Shown here: in pieces, positions 6,821 to 15,081 of the stretch
Layout: the number at the start of each line of letters is the position of its first letter
Numbering within the stretch: position 1 is the stretch's first letter
Assembly: GCF_001438695.1 (NCBI RefSeq)
Contig: NZ_JQBH01000008.1
Location: 34,354-87,335 of the forward strand
Direction of reading: 5' to 3'
From: Fructobacillus fructosus KCTC 3544
GTDB lineage: Bacteria; Bacillota; Bacilli; Lactobacillales; Lactobacillaceae
DNA length: 52,982 nt
Made by a program: the position numbers and the translations under genes
The notes under the pieces: model-generated
Told to the model about the DNA's origin: nothing
Databases searched by the model: none
What the model saw: only the letters and a program-made list of their open reading frames with translations

Positions 6821-8652
6821 TTGAAAAATATCAAGATGTTATCAAGGAATACGGATTAGAAGAACCAACGATTCATTACTGTGTGGATGTTCTTAATGGA
6901 AAAATCATTGCTGGAGAGAAAATTAAGTTAGCCTGTGAACGGCATTTGTCGGATTTACAACGAGTTAAAAGTGACCCAACGTTTCAATATATTTATGACT
7001 CCGAACGAACACAGCGAGTAATTAAGTTTAGTAGCTTGCTTGTTGATTTGGAAAGCCGTGAGCCCTTCAAAATAAGCCCGTATGAGTCTTTTATAGTTGG
7101 GCTACTGGAAGGTTGGGTCGAGCCTCAAATGCACGGTAAGCGTTTTGATAGGGCAATTATTTCAATGTCCCGTGCAAATGGTAAGACTGCCATTATGGCG
7201 TTAATTAGTTTGTACAACTTCCTGTTTGGTCAACCTAAAACAAATCGCCAATTGGCGGTAGCAAGTGCAGATACGGCACACGCTGATGCGTTGTTTAAGT
7301 ACATGTCGAGCCAATGGGCAAACTTAGCAGATGGAACGTTCTCAAAGATGGCCAAGCAGTGGGGAATTGAATATAACCAACGTGAAATGCGAATTAAAAG
7401 CCAGTCAACGACCATGAGAAAACTAAGTGCTTCATCCAGTACCACTAGTGACGGAATTGGTCACTTTAGTTATGCGGTTGTCGACGAATACCATTTGTTT
7501 AAAGACCGGTCGTTTATTAATTCGATTACATCAGGTCAAGCATTCTTGCCGGGGTCACAAACTATTTTCATCAGTACCAGTGGGACAGATGTTAGAAGTC
7601 CAATGTATGCCGATTACAAACGTTATAGTTCATTCCTTAGTGAAAGAACATGGCAGAAGATAGATAATATTTTGTTCCTTGCTTGGGAACAAGATAGCGA
7701 TGATGAGGCCTTTGGAAATCCTGATTTATGGCAAAAATCGAATCCTCTTTTTGAATTAGCTAGTAAAAAACAGTCAGCGATTCCCAAACTAACAGCAGAG
7801 CGAGATGAACTTAATTCTCAAGGTCGTTTACCTGATTTTTTGGTAAAGAACATGAACCGTTGGCAAAATGCCAAAGAGAACGCCTTTTTACCTGTTGATT
7901 TACTAAACCAAGCGATTATATCAGACTTTGATATGGCTGGTAGAGACGTTTATATTGGTTTTGATTATAGCCAAACAAACGATGATACAGCTCTTGCTTT
8001 TGTATTCCCATATGCTGATGAAAACGGTAACCAGAAATACCATTTATATCAACATTCTTTTATTCCACTAGCCAAACTTGGGACAATTGAGGCAAAAGAA
8101 CAGCGGGACGGTATTAATTACCGTGATGTTGAAAGTAAAGGGTTTGCCACGATTACACGAGACAGGTTCGGATTAATTGACGAAGATGAGGTGTTTAACT
8201 TCATGTTGTCATTTATCGAAAGGTACGATCTCAACGTAAAGGCCATTCTGTACGACCAATGGGGCGCTGGAAAGTTTATTAGACGACTAGATGAGGTCAA
8301 AAACGAATATTTAATCATACCGGTTCGTCAAGGTATCAAATCGTTAAATGAACCAACGAAGTTTTTGCAGACATCATTTGTTAAAAATCAGATAACCATG
8401 TTTGACGATAGCGCTATGTTTGGAGCATTGGCCAATGCAGTCATTGTTGAAGATAATAACGGTATCAAGATTGATAAACATACTAATAGCGCAAAAATCG
8501 ATATTGTCGATGCTGTAATCAACGCTTTATATGAAGGTATGTGGTATTTTACGCAATTTAGCAATGCACCAGAAGATAATAGCAAAAGCCCGTTTGTTGG
8601 CATGTCCCAAGAAGAAATTAACGATTATTTTACGAAAGAGTTTTCATTTTAG
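6817..8652 (+). CDS. Terminase large subunit, 611 aa
   Basis: Complete ATPase and nuclease domains. The Walker A is SRANGKT (118-124), and the Walker B is AVVDE with D223-E224. The nuclease acidic residues are in IGFDYS (D383), LYDQWG (D480) and KIDIVDAV (D562/D565). Full length for the YmfN/HK97-type family. It pumps DNA into the prohead and cuts it. It is coupled to TerS by a 4-nt overlap and followed 13 nt later by the DUF1056-like membrane gene. No frameshift or lost catalytic residue is seen, so the motor should work. Confidence 0.95.
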   Translation: MIEKYQDVIKEYGLEEPTIHYCVDVLNGKIIAGEKIKLACERHLSDLQRVKSDPTFQYIYDSERTQRVIKFSSLLVDLESREPFKISPYESFIVGLLEGWVEPQMHGKRFDRAIISMSRANGKTAIMALISLYNFLFGQPKTNRQLAVASADTAHADALFKYMSSQWANLADGTFSKMAKQWGIEYNQREMRIKSQSTTMRKLSASSSTTSDGIGHFSYAVVDEYHLFKDRSFINSITSGQAFLPGSQTIFISTSGTDVRSPMYADYKRYSSFLSERTWQKIDNILFLAWEQDSDDEAFGNPDLWQKSNPLFELASKKQSAIPKLTAERDELNSQGRLPDFLVKNMNRWQNAKENAFLPVDLLNQAIISDFDMAGRDVYIGFDYSQTNDDTALAFVFPYADENGNQKYHLYQHSFIPLAKLGTIEAKEQRDGINYRDVESKGFATITRDRFGLIDEDEVFNFMLSFIERYDLNVKAILYDQWGAGKFIRRLDEVKNEYLIIPVRQGIKSLNEPTKFLQTSFVKNQITMFDDSAMFGALANAVIVEDNNGIKIDKHTNSAKIDIVDAVINALYEGMWYFTQFSNAPEDNSKSPFVGMSQEEINDYFTKEFSF

Positions 8653-8665
8653 AAAGGAGTGTAAT

Positions 8666-8830
8666 ATGCAAAGTTTAGGTAAGTACTTACCATTTATCTT
8701 GATTGTATTAGGTATGCTTGCCATTTCCTATAGTGCGATGATGATTTCAATGGCCTTAGGTTGGCTGGTAGTTGGTTTGAGTTTATGTACGGTTGCTTAT
8801 ATTCTTTCTCCTAAAGGAGGAAAAGTATGA
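8666..8830 (+). CDS. DUF1056-like small membrane protein, 54 aa
   Basis: Two membrane segments (FILIVLGMLAISYSAMMI and ALGWLVVGLSLCTVAYIL) and a short polar tail. The ATG at 8666 has AAAGGAG 6-7 nt upstream. A small two-helix protein between TerL and portal is typical of Lactobacillales siphophages (DUF1056); its role is not known. The portal start lies inside its stop (ATGA overlap). Confidence 0.65.
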   Translation: MQSLGKYLPFILIVLGMLAISYSAMMISMALGWLVVGLSLCTVAYILSPKGGKV

Positions 8831-9900
8831 GTCTAAAAAATCCATTTGAAAGACGGCAGGTAATTACAACCAGTAGTTACTTGCCTTTTATTATGAGCAG
8901 TTCAGGAACATCAATTGTCCCTAATGAATTAATTGGGGCAGAACGTGCTTTGAAGAACAGTGATTTGTACAGTGTCACGAGCCTGATTAGTGCTGATGTA
9001 GCCGGTTCTAGTTTTGTTGGTAATGATAAAAAGGCGTTGTCACTATTAAATAAACCAAGTCAATTGACTAATCGTTATAACTTTTGGCAGACAATGGTTT
9101 TAGAGTTGCTATTGTCAGGTAATGCTTTTGCCATTATTGGCAAAAATGAGTTGCGATATGTTCCTAGTCAGTCCGTTGTAATTGATTTAACAGACGATAA
9201 GTTAACTTATCAAGTGAACCCATTTGGTGACTACCAAGGTGGTAACTATTCGTCCGATGAGGTCTTACATTTTAAAATCATGACCTATGGCATGAATGGG
9301 CAAGAATTGGTAGGACATAGCCCATTAGAAAGCTTGACCAGTGAAATTAGTCAGCAAGAACGGGCTAATCGTTTATCTTTGGCAACACTAGCACAAGCTA
9401 TTAATCCAACGTCCGTTATTAAAGTTCCAGATGCAGTATTGAGTCCCGAAGCAAAGGACAATGTCCGTAAAGAGTTTGAAAAAGCAAACACTGGTAATAA
9501 TGTTGGTCGCAGTCTTGTATTAGATCAAAGCGCAGATTTTCAAACTATTTCAATCAATGCAGATGTGGCTAAGTTCCTAAACAATGCGACTTATCAACGT
9601 AGTCAGATTTCTAAGGCTTTCGGTGTTCCCGATAGCTATTTGAACGGTCAAGGTGACCAGCAAAGCAACTTAGAGATGATTCAAAGTATGTATGTCAACG
9701 GTCTTAATCGTTATATCGAGCCTATCGTGAGTGAAGTACGGGCCAAGTTTAGCCCTGATATCAATCTAGACATGAGTAGTATTTTGGATTATTCAAACGC
9801 TATTTTTAAGCAGGACGTATTGAACTTTGTTGATAAACAGATTTTAACTGCCGAGCAGGCACAAAAGATTTTAATTGATAAGGGGGTAATTACTTTATGA
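8827..9900 (+). CDS. HK97-family portal protein, 357 aa
   Basis: The full-length portal pattern of the HK97 family: an N-terminal segment with SDLYSVTSLISADVAGSSF, then NFWQTMVLELLLSGNAFAII, the stem/clip part DEVLHFKIMTYGMNGQ and HSPLESL, and the C-terminal AFGVPDSYLNGQGDQQSNLEM segment before a final helical part. Portal forms the dodecamer through which DNA enters and to which connectors attach. It overlaps the protease start by 4 nt, and an RBS GGAGG lies inside the upstream gene. Confidence 0.95.
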   Translation: MSLKNPFERRQVITTSSYLPFIMSSSGTSIVPNELIGAERALKNSDLYSVTSLISADVAGSSFVGNDKKALSLLNKPSQLTNRYNFWQTMVLELLLSGNAFAIIGKNELRYVPSQSVVIDLTDDKLTYQVNPFGDYQGGNYSSDEVLHFKIMTYGMNGQELVGHSPLESLTSEISQQERANRLSLATLAQAINPTSVIKVPDAVLSPEAKDNVRKEFEKANTGNNVGRSLVLDQSADFQTISINADVAKFLNNATYQRSQISKAFGVPDSYLNGQGDQQSNLEMIQSMYVNGLNRYIEPIVSEVRAKFSPDINLDMSSILDYSNAIFKQDVLNFVDKQILTAEQAQKILIDKGVITL

Positions 9901-10472
9901 AAAATAAAGAAATTCGCAACTTGTCACTTTCAGAAGTGCAGTACCGGAATAGCGATAATCAAAACTTTGTCGGGGTTATCTCTGGTTATGCAGTGGTCTT
10001 TAATAAGGCTAGTCAAAACCTAGGTGGATTTGTTGAATACATTGAACCAACGGCTTTTGATGGTGTTGATATGTCCGATGTAGTCGCTTTGTATGATCAT
10101 GATTTCGCTAATGTATTGGGCAGAACATCTGCCGATACGCTAAAACTAACCATTGATGAACAAGGTTTGTATTTCGAGTTAAATATCCCAGATACAACTG
10201 TTGGACGGGACGTTTATACCAACATCCGAGCAGGTAACCTTCAAGGTATGAGCTTTGGTTTCACGGTTGTTAGTGATAGTTGGCAAAACGGAAGTGATGG
10301 CGTAGCCATTCGACAAGTTGACTCAATTGGACAACTTTTTGAAGTCTCTGTCGTCACCATGCCGGCATACCAGGATACAAACGTTGAGGCTATTCGGTCG
10401 TTAAGAATGGTTGCTGATAAGCAAAAGATGTTGTTATTGCTAGATGTATATGAAAAGGAGAATGCAGAATGA
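9897..10472 (+). CDS. HK97-family prohead protease, 191 aa
   Basis: Recognisable by GYAVVFNKAS, VALYDHDFANVLGRT (catalytic His68) and NLQGMSFGFTV (catalytic Ser119), the usual His...Ser order of the family. It should remove the scaffold-like delta domain of the capsid protein during maturation. Length is normal. It overlaps portal and capsid by 4 nt on both sides. Confidence 0.93.
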   Translation: MKNKEIRNLSLSEVQYRNSDNQNFVGVISGYAVVFNKASQNLGGFVEYIEPTAFDGVDMSDVVALYDHDFANVLGRTSADTLKLTIDEQGLYFELNIPDTTVGRDVYTNIRAGNLQGMSFGFTVVSDSWQNGSDGVAIRQVDSIGQLFEVSVVTMPAYQDTNVEAIRSLRMVADKQKMLLLLDVYEKENAE

Positions 10473-11590
10473 AAACGTCAGAAATTGAAGGACAAATTAA
10501 GTCCTTGAAGAAACAGGAAGCAGAAAAAATTAATGAGGTTCGCACATTGGCAAACAGTGATCAGTCAGATGTGGCTGATGTACAGGCTGGAATGAAGGAA
10601 GTAGAAGAATTGCGCAGTCAATTGGCTAATGCTAAGAAAGAACTAGAAACGGTTCAACGTGCAAAAGAGCTACTTGATGATGAAGCAAAAACAGAAGAAA
10701 AAAAGGAGTCCGAAGACATGAAAATTAACCCTAACCAAGAACAAGAAACTGCAGAAGTACGTGATTTTATCCATTACCTAAAGACTGGTGAAAAGCGTGA
10801 TAACGGAATGACAACAGTAGATGCCGGTGTTGTTATCCCAAAGGAAATTTTGAACGTACAAAAAGTACCAACTGACAATCGAAACTTGGCCTCATTGGTA
10901 AACCGAGTAATGGTTTCATCTGGTATGGGAACATTGCCAATTCTGCAAAAGAACACGGCACGCTTGACGACTGCCGAAGAACGAGCAGAAAATCCAGAAA
11001 TTACTAAGGCTATTTTGAAGAACGTTGATTATAAGGCACTCACGTATCGTGGCGCTTTGCCTTTGTCTATGGAAATGATTCAAGATGCACCTAATCTAAA
11101 GGAATTGTTGAACACTTATGTACAAGAAGCCAAGGAATTGACGGAACAGTACCAAATTGGTCAAGTTTTGCAGACTGCAACGCCTGTTAAGGCAGGGTCA
11201 GCCGATGAGTTGAAGACGGCTTACAATACTGGGCTGGCTAACTATAACCGCCAATGGGTTGTGACAGAGTCATTTTACAATGCAATCGATTTGTTGAAGG
11301 ACGCTAACGGTCGTTATCTGTTGCAAGATTCGATCTCTTCTGCAACTGGTAAGTCATTGTTTGGTGCAAATGTAACGGTTGTATCTGATGATGTTCTGGG
11401 CGGTGGAGCAAAGGGCTTTGTTGGTGACCCTAAGGCCTTTGTTCTTGAGGCTTTGCGTTCTGATGTGTCAGTAGAGTGGGATCACAACGAAAACTATGAA
11501 CACATTCTTGCTGTTGCTTTGCGTGCTGACTTTAAGCCAGCAGATACAAACGCCGGTAAGTTTGTTTCATTTGGCGAAACAGGTAAGTAA
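10469..11590 (+). CDS. HK97-type major capsid protein with delta domain, 373 aa
   Basis: Residues 1 to about 85 are a charged coiled coil (SEIEGQIKSLKKQEAEKINE and onward), the delta domain used as internal scaffold. The HK97 fold follows from about residue 115 (GVVIPKEIL, then RNLASLVNRVMVSSGMGTLP) to the end (ALRADFKPADTNAGKFVSF). The matching protease is just upstream. The capsid belongs to the element itself, so it can build its own shell; whether the head is smaller than a phage head cannot be read from sequence. Two tandem hairpins follow the stop. Confidence 0.93.
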   Translation: MKTSEIEGQIKSLKKQEAEKINEVRTLANSDQSDVADVQAGMKEVEELRSQLANAKKELETVQRAKELLDDEAKTEEKKESEDMKINPNQEQETAEVRDFIHYLKTGEKRDNGMTTVDAGVVIPKEILNVQKVPTDNRNLASLVNRVMVSSGMGTLPILQKNTARLTTAEERAENPEITKAILKNVDYKALTYRGALPLSMEMIQDAPNLKELLNTYVQEAKELTEQYQIGQVLQTATPVKAGSADELKTAYNTGLANYNRQWVVTESFYNAIDLLKDANGRYLLQDSISSATGKSLFGANVTVVSDDVLGGGAKGFVGDPKAFVLEALRSDVSVEWDHNENYEHILAVALRADFKPADTNAGKFVSFGETGK

Positions 11591-11633
11591 TTGTCCATAA
11601 GTGGACAACATAAACATTCCCCAGTAGTGGGGA
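11591..11633 (+). other. Two tandem RNA hairpins after the capsid gene
   Basis: TTGTCC/GGACAA around a 6-nt loop (11591-11608) and CCCC/GGGG around AGTAGT (11619-11632, extended by a T-A pair). Neither has a T tract, so they are not classic terminators. They may protect the 3' end of the abundant capsid message or lower expression of the connector genes. Confidence 0.5.
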
Positions 11634-11658
11634 GTACATATATTGAAGGAGAACAGCA

Positions 11659-11961
11659 ATGAATATTGTCACTAAAGAGGAATTAGCTAAAGAATTGAAT
11701 ATCGACTTAACACTAGATGAAATGAGCACAATAACATCATTAATTGAGTCTGCTAAGGCTTTGATTAGTTCAGCAATTAAATTAAACGTCACTGATGAAC
11801 AGTTATTAAAAATTAATGGTGAGCTATATAACCGGCTGATTAAGACATTGGCAACGAGCTTATACTATGACCGAGAGCTAACGTCAGGATACTCAAAAGG
11901 AACGATGATTATGTTGACGAATTTACGTTCAGAGGCGTTGGGGGTTAGTGATGAAGTATAA
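11659..11961 (+). CDS. Head-tail connector (gp6-like) protein, 100 aa
   Basis: An all-helical 100-residue protein with the pattern of phage DNA-packaging/connector proteins of the HK97 gp6 kind: an N-terminal ITSLIESAKALISSAI helix and a C-terminal LATSLYYDREL...TMIMLTNLRSEAL segment (QLRG-like end, here TNLRSEA). It should form the ring under the portal. RBS AAGGAG is 8 nt upstream. It overlaps the next gene. Present in both tailed phages and capsid-forming islands. Confidence 0.8.
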   Translation: MNIVTKEELAKELNIDLTLDEMSTITSLIESAKALISSAIKLNVTDEQLLKINGELYNRLIKTLATSLYYDRELTSGYSKGTMIMLTNLRSEALGVSDEV

Positions 11962-12298
11962 ACCAAGTGATTTTAATAAGATTGTCCGTTTGGGGTCTAT
12001 CGAGAGTGTTCCTAATGAAATCAATGGAAATCTTATGGAAACGTTTGTGGAAGACATGAAGCTACACTATGCACCAAAGACACGAACGATGACACAACAG
12101 TATACGCTGTTAGGAACGAAGCTAGAAGACACCATTTTAATTGTCATTAGACACAATTCTGCTGTACAGGATAAGATGCTGGCACAACTCCCAGACAATA
12201 AATACTATGAAATTGTGGGTATTAGTCCTGACGAATCGAACAACATTATTAAATATGACATTGTCACATTGAAATTAAGCCAAAAAGGAGTGGAGTGA
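11951..12298 (+). CDS. Head closure / stopper protein (SPP1 gp16-like), 115 aa
   Basis: A small beta-rich protein matching phage head-closure proteins: KYKPSDFNKIVRLGS at the start, an internal ETFVEDMKLHYAPKTRTMTQQYTLLGT strand region, DTILIVIRHNSAVQDKMLAQL, and a C-terminal YEIVGISPDESNNIIKYDIVTLKL, where the last strands form the interface to the tail. A GTG at 11948 also fits; the ATG at 11951 is preferred. It is the last virion gene: no tail-completion, tail-tube or tape-measure gene follows. In the capsid-island model this surface would accept a helper tail. Confidence 0.78.
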   Translation: MKYKPSDFNKIVRLGSIESVPNEINGNLMETFVEDMKLHYAPKTRTMTQQYTLLGTKLEDTILIVIRHNSAVQDKMLAQLPDNKYYEIVGISPDESNNIIKYDIVTLKLSQKGVE

Positions 12299-12492
12299 TG
12301 GAAAAACTGGAAGTAATGGAATGGCCGAAGTGGTTACGTCGTAATCAAGCCCACCGTTATTTAAGCGTTGCGGATAACACGTTTATGAAAAACTATGTAA
12401 AGAATGGAAAAGTTAAAGCTTATCCAACTGCTCATGGTATCCGTTATGATCGAGATGAAATTGATGAAGCCGTTCGTCACTATTACGACTAA
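12298..12492 (+). CDS. Excisionase-like winged-helix DNA-binding protein, 64 aa
   Basis: A MerR/excisionase-type wHTH pattern: MEWPKWLRRNQAHRYLSVADNTFMKNYVK, then VKAYPTAHGIRYDRDEIDEAV. Such proteins bend att DNA and direct a tyrosine integrase to excise. I use the ATG at 12298, 4-5 nt after GGAGTG; a GTG 3 nt earlier is possible. It overlaps the head-closure stop by 1 nt and lies 108 nt before the integrase, so excision is tied to the end of the late operon rather than to the early genes. Confidence 0.7.
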   Translation: MEKLEVMEWPKWLRRNQAHRYLSVADNTFMKNYVKNGKVKAYPTAHGIRYDRDEIDEAVRHYYD

Positions 12493-12525
12493 TGTTAGTC
12501 AGAAACTAAATATTGTGGAATAATG

Positions 12526-12560
12526 AAAGCGTGTTAGTTTGAAAAAACCACGCTTTTTTA
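12526..12560 (+). terminator. Terminator of the late operon before the integrase
   Basis: AAAGCGTG and CACGCTTT arms flank a 15-nt loop and continue into T6. Integrase would therefore rely on its own promoter or on read-through. Confidence 0.65.
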
Positions 12561-12600
12561 TTTTGACTTTTTACTCAATCATCAGAAGGAAGAATAAAAA

Positions 12601-13758
12601 ATGCAAATCAAAGAAGTTGATAGCAGAAGTGGTAAAACGTATGAAGTAGTTGGATATTTAGGCCGAAATAAAGACGGTACTAAAGCAAGAGCAAAGAAGA
12701 GGGGATTTGACACAAAGAGAAGCGCAGAGCAATGGTTTAATAATCAAAAATTACTGTTTGAAAATGGCGAGAGTCGTTACAATAAAAAAACAACCCCCGA
12801 TGTCATGACCATTCAGGAGTTGTATGATATGTGGCTAGAAACCTACCAGTACACTGTAGAAGAAAGTACACTTGGTAAAACGATGAAAACAATTGAATTA
12901 CACATACTTCCCAAGTGGGGTAAGGTGCTCGTAAGTGACATCAAGCCAATTGATTTACAACGCTATATTAACACATTGCAGGGTCAGTTGTTGCACTATC
13001 GAAAAGTGGTCGCTCATTTGAAAAGGTTGGTTAGATTAGCCGTGAGAATGGATATGATACCAGTTGACCCATTCACTAAAGTTGAAATGCCAAAGCAACG
13101 AAGGAACAAAAATAAACCAAAGCAGTTTATGGATGTTGATGAATTTAAGGCTTTTATTGATGTATTAGATAATCAATATTGTAATGTAAACCGACAGGCT
13201 TATGTCTTGCTAAGGTTGGCCGCATTCACAGGTATGAGAACAGAAGAATTACTAGCCTTGCAATGGAAACACATTGACTTTAATGGCGGATATATCCACA
13301 TTGTACAAGCGCTCGGAAGAGGCCTTAGAGGTGGAACGTACTTGAAGGAACCGAAAAGCGACAGTAGTAAGAGGACAATAAAAGTTGATAGTGGTATGAT
13401 GTCCGTACTCGCTGATTTCTATGATAATAGTTCCAATAAAACAGAAGATGATTTTGTCTTTAATGTTCATGGAGATAAATTAAACATAGGCCGTCCGAAT
13501 AAGTGGATGCATGATGTCAGCGAGCAGTATGGCGTGGCTGTTGGGTTATCTATGCACAAGTTACGCCATACTTGGGCAACGTTGGCTTTAGATCAAGGAG
13601 CCAGTATCAAACAGGTACAAACTTATTTGGGTCACGCTGATGTCTCAATGACATTGAATGTGTACAGTGATATTACGAAGCGAGCAAGTGATGAGACGGG
13701 TAATGTTCTCTCAAAACTAACATTAGAGGAACACAAAAAAGGGCACAAAGTGCCCTAG
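12601..13758 (+). CDS. int: Tyrosine recombinase (satellite integrase), 385 aa
   Basis: An N-terminal arm-binding region (YEVVGYLGRNKDGTKARAKK, GFDTKRSAEQWF) is followed by a core-binding SAM-like domain (TIQELYDMWLETYQYTVEES) and the catalytic domain with R213 (GMRTEELL), H319-x-x-R322 (HKLRH), H345 (GHADVS) and the nucleophile Y355. All catalytic residues are present. It differs clearly in sequence from the second integrase at 44878, so the two elements use different sites. It ends a few tens of bases from the thioredoxin-like gene, placing attR there. ATG start with GGAAG upstream. Confidence 0.95.
   Translation: MQIKEVDSRSGKTYEVVGYLGRNKDGTKARAKKRGFDTKRSAEQWFNNQKLLFENGESRYNKKTTPDVMTIQELYDMWLETYQYTVEESTLGKTMKTIELHILPKWGKVLVSDIKPIDLQRYINTLQGQLLHYRKVVAHLKRLVRLAVRMDMIPVDPFTKVEMPKQRRNKNKPKQFMDVDEFKAFIDVLDNQYCNVNRQAYVLLRLAAFTGMRTEELLALQWKHIDFNGGYIHIVQALGRGLRGGTYLKEPKSDSSKRTIKVDSGMMSVLADFYDNSSNKTEDDFVFNVHGDKLNIGRPNKWMHDVSEQYGVAVGLSMHKLRHTWATLALDQGASIKQVQTYLGHADVSMTLNVYSDITKRASDETGNVLSKLTLEEHKKGHKVP
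13735..13757 (-). terminator. Terminator of the thioredoxin-like gene, overlapping integrase 3' end
   Basis: GGGCAC and GTGCCC enclose AAA, and on the minus strand six T follow. It lies inside the last codons of the integrase gene, so the island carries the terminator used by the host gene at this end. Confidence 0.6.
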
Positions 13759-13825
13759 ATATAGGGGCGATGCTTAGTAAATGATTCCTAAGGAATCCAC
13801 CCCTCTTTCAGTGTATATGGTTGAT

Positions 13826-14155
13826 TTACTTCAAAGTGTCTTCATACCATTCAGTAATTTGCTTTGGCGTCAGGCGCTCCCCATGGCCGATTTGGTCGAT
13901 TTTTTGTCCGTTTTCAAAGAGGACAAAGGCGGGAATCCCCTTCAAGCCAAACTGGCTGGCCCAATCCAAATTTTGATCGCGGTCAGCATCCATCCAGTCG
14001 GCTGTTTTTTCAACTTGGTCGCGAATGGCTTGAACGAAAGGTTTAATCACTTTGCAGTCACCACACCATTCGGCTGAAAGGAAAACGATGTGACGGCCAG
14101 GTGCTTCAATAAAGTTTTGGAGTTCCTGGTTTGAATGTTCTTCTGGTTGATACAT
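13826..14155 (-). CDS. Thioredoxin-like protein, 109 aa
   Basis: Thioredoxin fold with active site S-A-E-W-C-G-D-C-K (about residues 30-38), cis-Pro region KGIPAFVLF, and the C-terminal helix LTPKQITEWYEDTLK. The CGDC motif differs from the standard CGPC, as in YtpP/YbbN-like small thioredoxins. I start at 14155 because GGAGGT is 6-7 nt upstream. It works as a cytosolic disulfide reductase, partner unknown. The satellite integrase ends 67 bp beyond its stop codon, so its 3' end is the probable attachment gene; the coding sequence is intact. Confidence 0.88.
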   Translation of the reverse strand: MYQPEEHSNQELQNFIEAPGRHIVFLSAEWCGDCKVIKPFVQAIRDQVEKTADWMDADRDQNLDWASQFGLKGIPAFVLFENGQKIDQIGHGERLTPKQITEWYEDTLK

Positions 14156-14235
14156 AATTGACCTCCAATTTTTCTTCCATTGTAGCACAGAAGTTAAAAT
14201 TGGACTAGTTGCATTTTTGATTGAGGAGAGGGCTA

Positions 14236-14994
14236 ATGTGCGGGAAAATGATTTGTGAATTATACCAAAAAAGGCACGGAAGAGTTCTTTCAGCTGAACT
14301 GACAAAACAGAAAGCAGAAAAGCTCTTACAAAGTGGTCTAACAAAAAGAGAAGAAGGATTCGCGTTCTTTTCTCTTGTTAATCAGGGGCAAACAGAAGAC
14401 GACTTTACTTCCTTGTTGGCCCTTGCTGGGCGTCTCCAACGAGCGATTGACCGACCAATCATGGTTCATCTTCGCACCGGCGATTTAAGTCCGCAAATGC
14501 TTCCTGAGTTTTTCGAGCAGATAGCAGAAGCAGAACTGGTTAATTTTTTGATTATCGGTGGGGATAAGCGAGTTCATTCCGGTGGTTTTTCCACCACCGA
14601 AGATTTGCTGAAAGCCTTGAGAAAGGGGACACCCGATCGCTTGTCCCTCGGAGCGACTATCGATCCGAGCCAACCGGCTGCCCCGTTGAAGGCAAAAGTT
14701 CGACAGGCAGCGGGCGCCGATTTCCTAATTAGCCAAGTTCTTTTTGATGAACAGCCCCTGTTAGCGTTGCAGGATAAACTACGCAAAGCAAATCCGACGT
14801 TTTCAATACCACTCATACCGGGACTTTTGTTGAAGCCGACTCTTGGTCAGCTTCGTTGGGTGAATCACGTGTTAAAAGTCGCTATTCCTGATGACTATTA
14901 TGCCCAACCAGCGCTAGCCGGGCAGAGGCTACGGACACAACTGAATCAAGTAAATTTTGTTGGGGAGCATTTTTTTACAGTTCCTGAAAAATAA
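14236..14994 (+). CDS. Methylenetetrahydrofolate reductase-like TIM-barrel protein, 252 aa
   Basis: The part GATIDPSQPAAPLKAKVRQAAGADFLISQVLFDEQPLL followed by FSIPLIPGLLLKP matches the MetF pattern (K...AGADF..(S/T)Q..FD, then PI.PGI). An upstream LVNFLIIGGDKRVHSGG resembles the family's strand with the bound substrate. The full MetF length is about 280-300, so this is short. I use ATG 14236 with GAGGAGAG 6-8 nt upstream. It would act in one-carbon metabolism, reducing methylene-THF; a related TIM-barrel activity is possible. No methionine genes are nearby to support it. Confidence 0.5.
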   Translation: MCGKMICELYQKRHGRVLSAELTKQKAEKLLQSGLTKREEGFAFFSLVNQGQTEDDFTSLLALAGRLQRAIDRPIMVHLRTGDLSPQMLPEFFEQIAEAELVNFLIIGGDKRVHSGGFSTTEDLLKALRKGTPDRLSLGATIDPSQPAAPLKAKVRQAAGADFLISQVLFDEQPLLALQDKLRKANPTFSIPLIPGLLLKPTLGQLRWVNHVLKVAIPDDYYAQPALAGQRLRTQLNQVNFVGEHFFTVPEK

Positions 14995-15081
14995 GGCTTG
15001 GTAAAGACCTACCCACCTTTTTTTCTTTTGTTAAAAGGGGTACAATAAATACTTATTAAAGAATAAATTTGGAGAGAAACC

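Larger units (their letters stand above)
1..13800. mobile_element. Capsid-forming satellite (cf-PICI-like island); left end not defined
   Basis: From 1823 to 13758 the genes form one element: divergent XRE repressor and Cro-like regulator, helicase, candidate origin, late-activator-like protein, HNH, TerS, TerL, portal, protease, capsid, two head connectors, excisionase-like protein and integrase. No tail, tape-measure, baseplate, holin or lysin gene is present between the head connectors and the integrase. Known family: capsid-forming phage-inducible chromosomal islands make their own heads and take tails from a helper phage. All late genes are open and closely overlapped (4-bp stop/start overlaps), which argues against a decaying prophage. 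The right end lies between the integrase stop and the thioredoxin-like gene at about 13.76-13.83 kb. I found no direct repeat of that end within 1-1823, so the left boundary is unknown and genes at 55-1693 are only possibly inside. Confidence 0.75.

Noticed and set aside
11591-11633. Twin hairpins after capsid as a terminator
   Set aside because: No T tract follows either hairpin and the connector genes downstream have no other visible promoter.
14995-15081. c-di-AMP (ydaO-type) riboswitch before the KimA-like gene
   Set aside because: Only 87 bp are available and none of the conserved riboswitch segments is seen.
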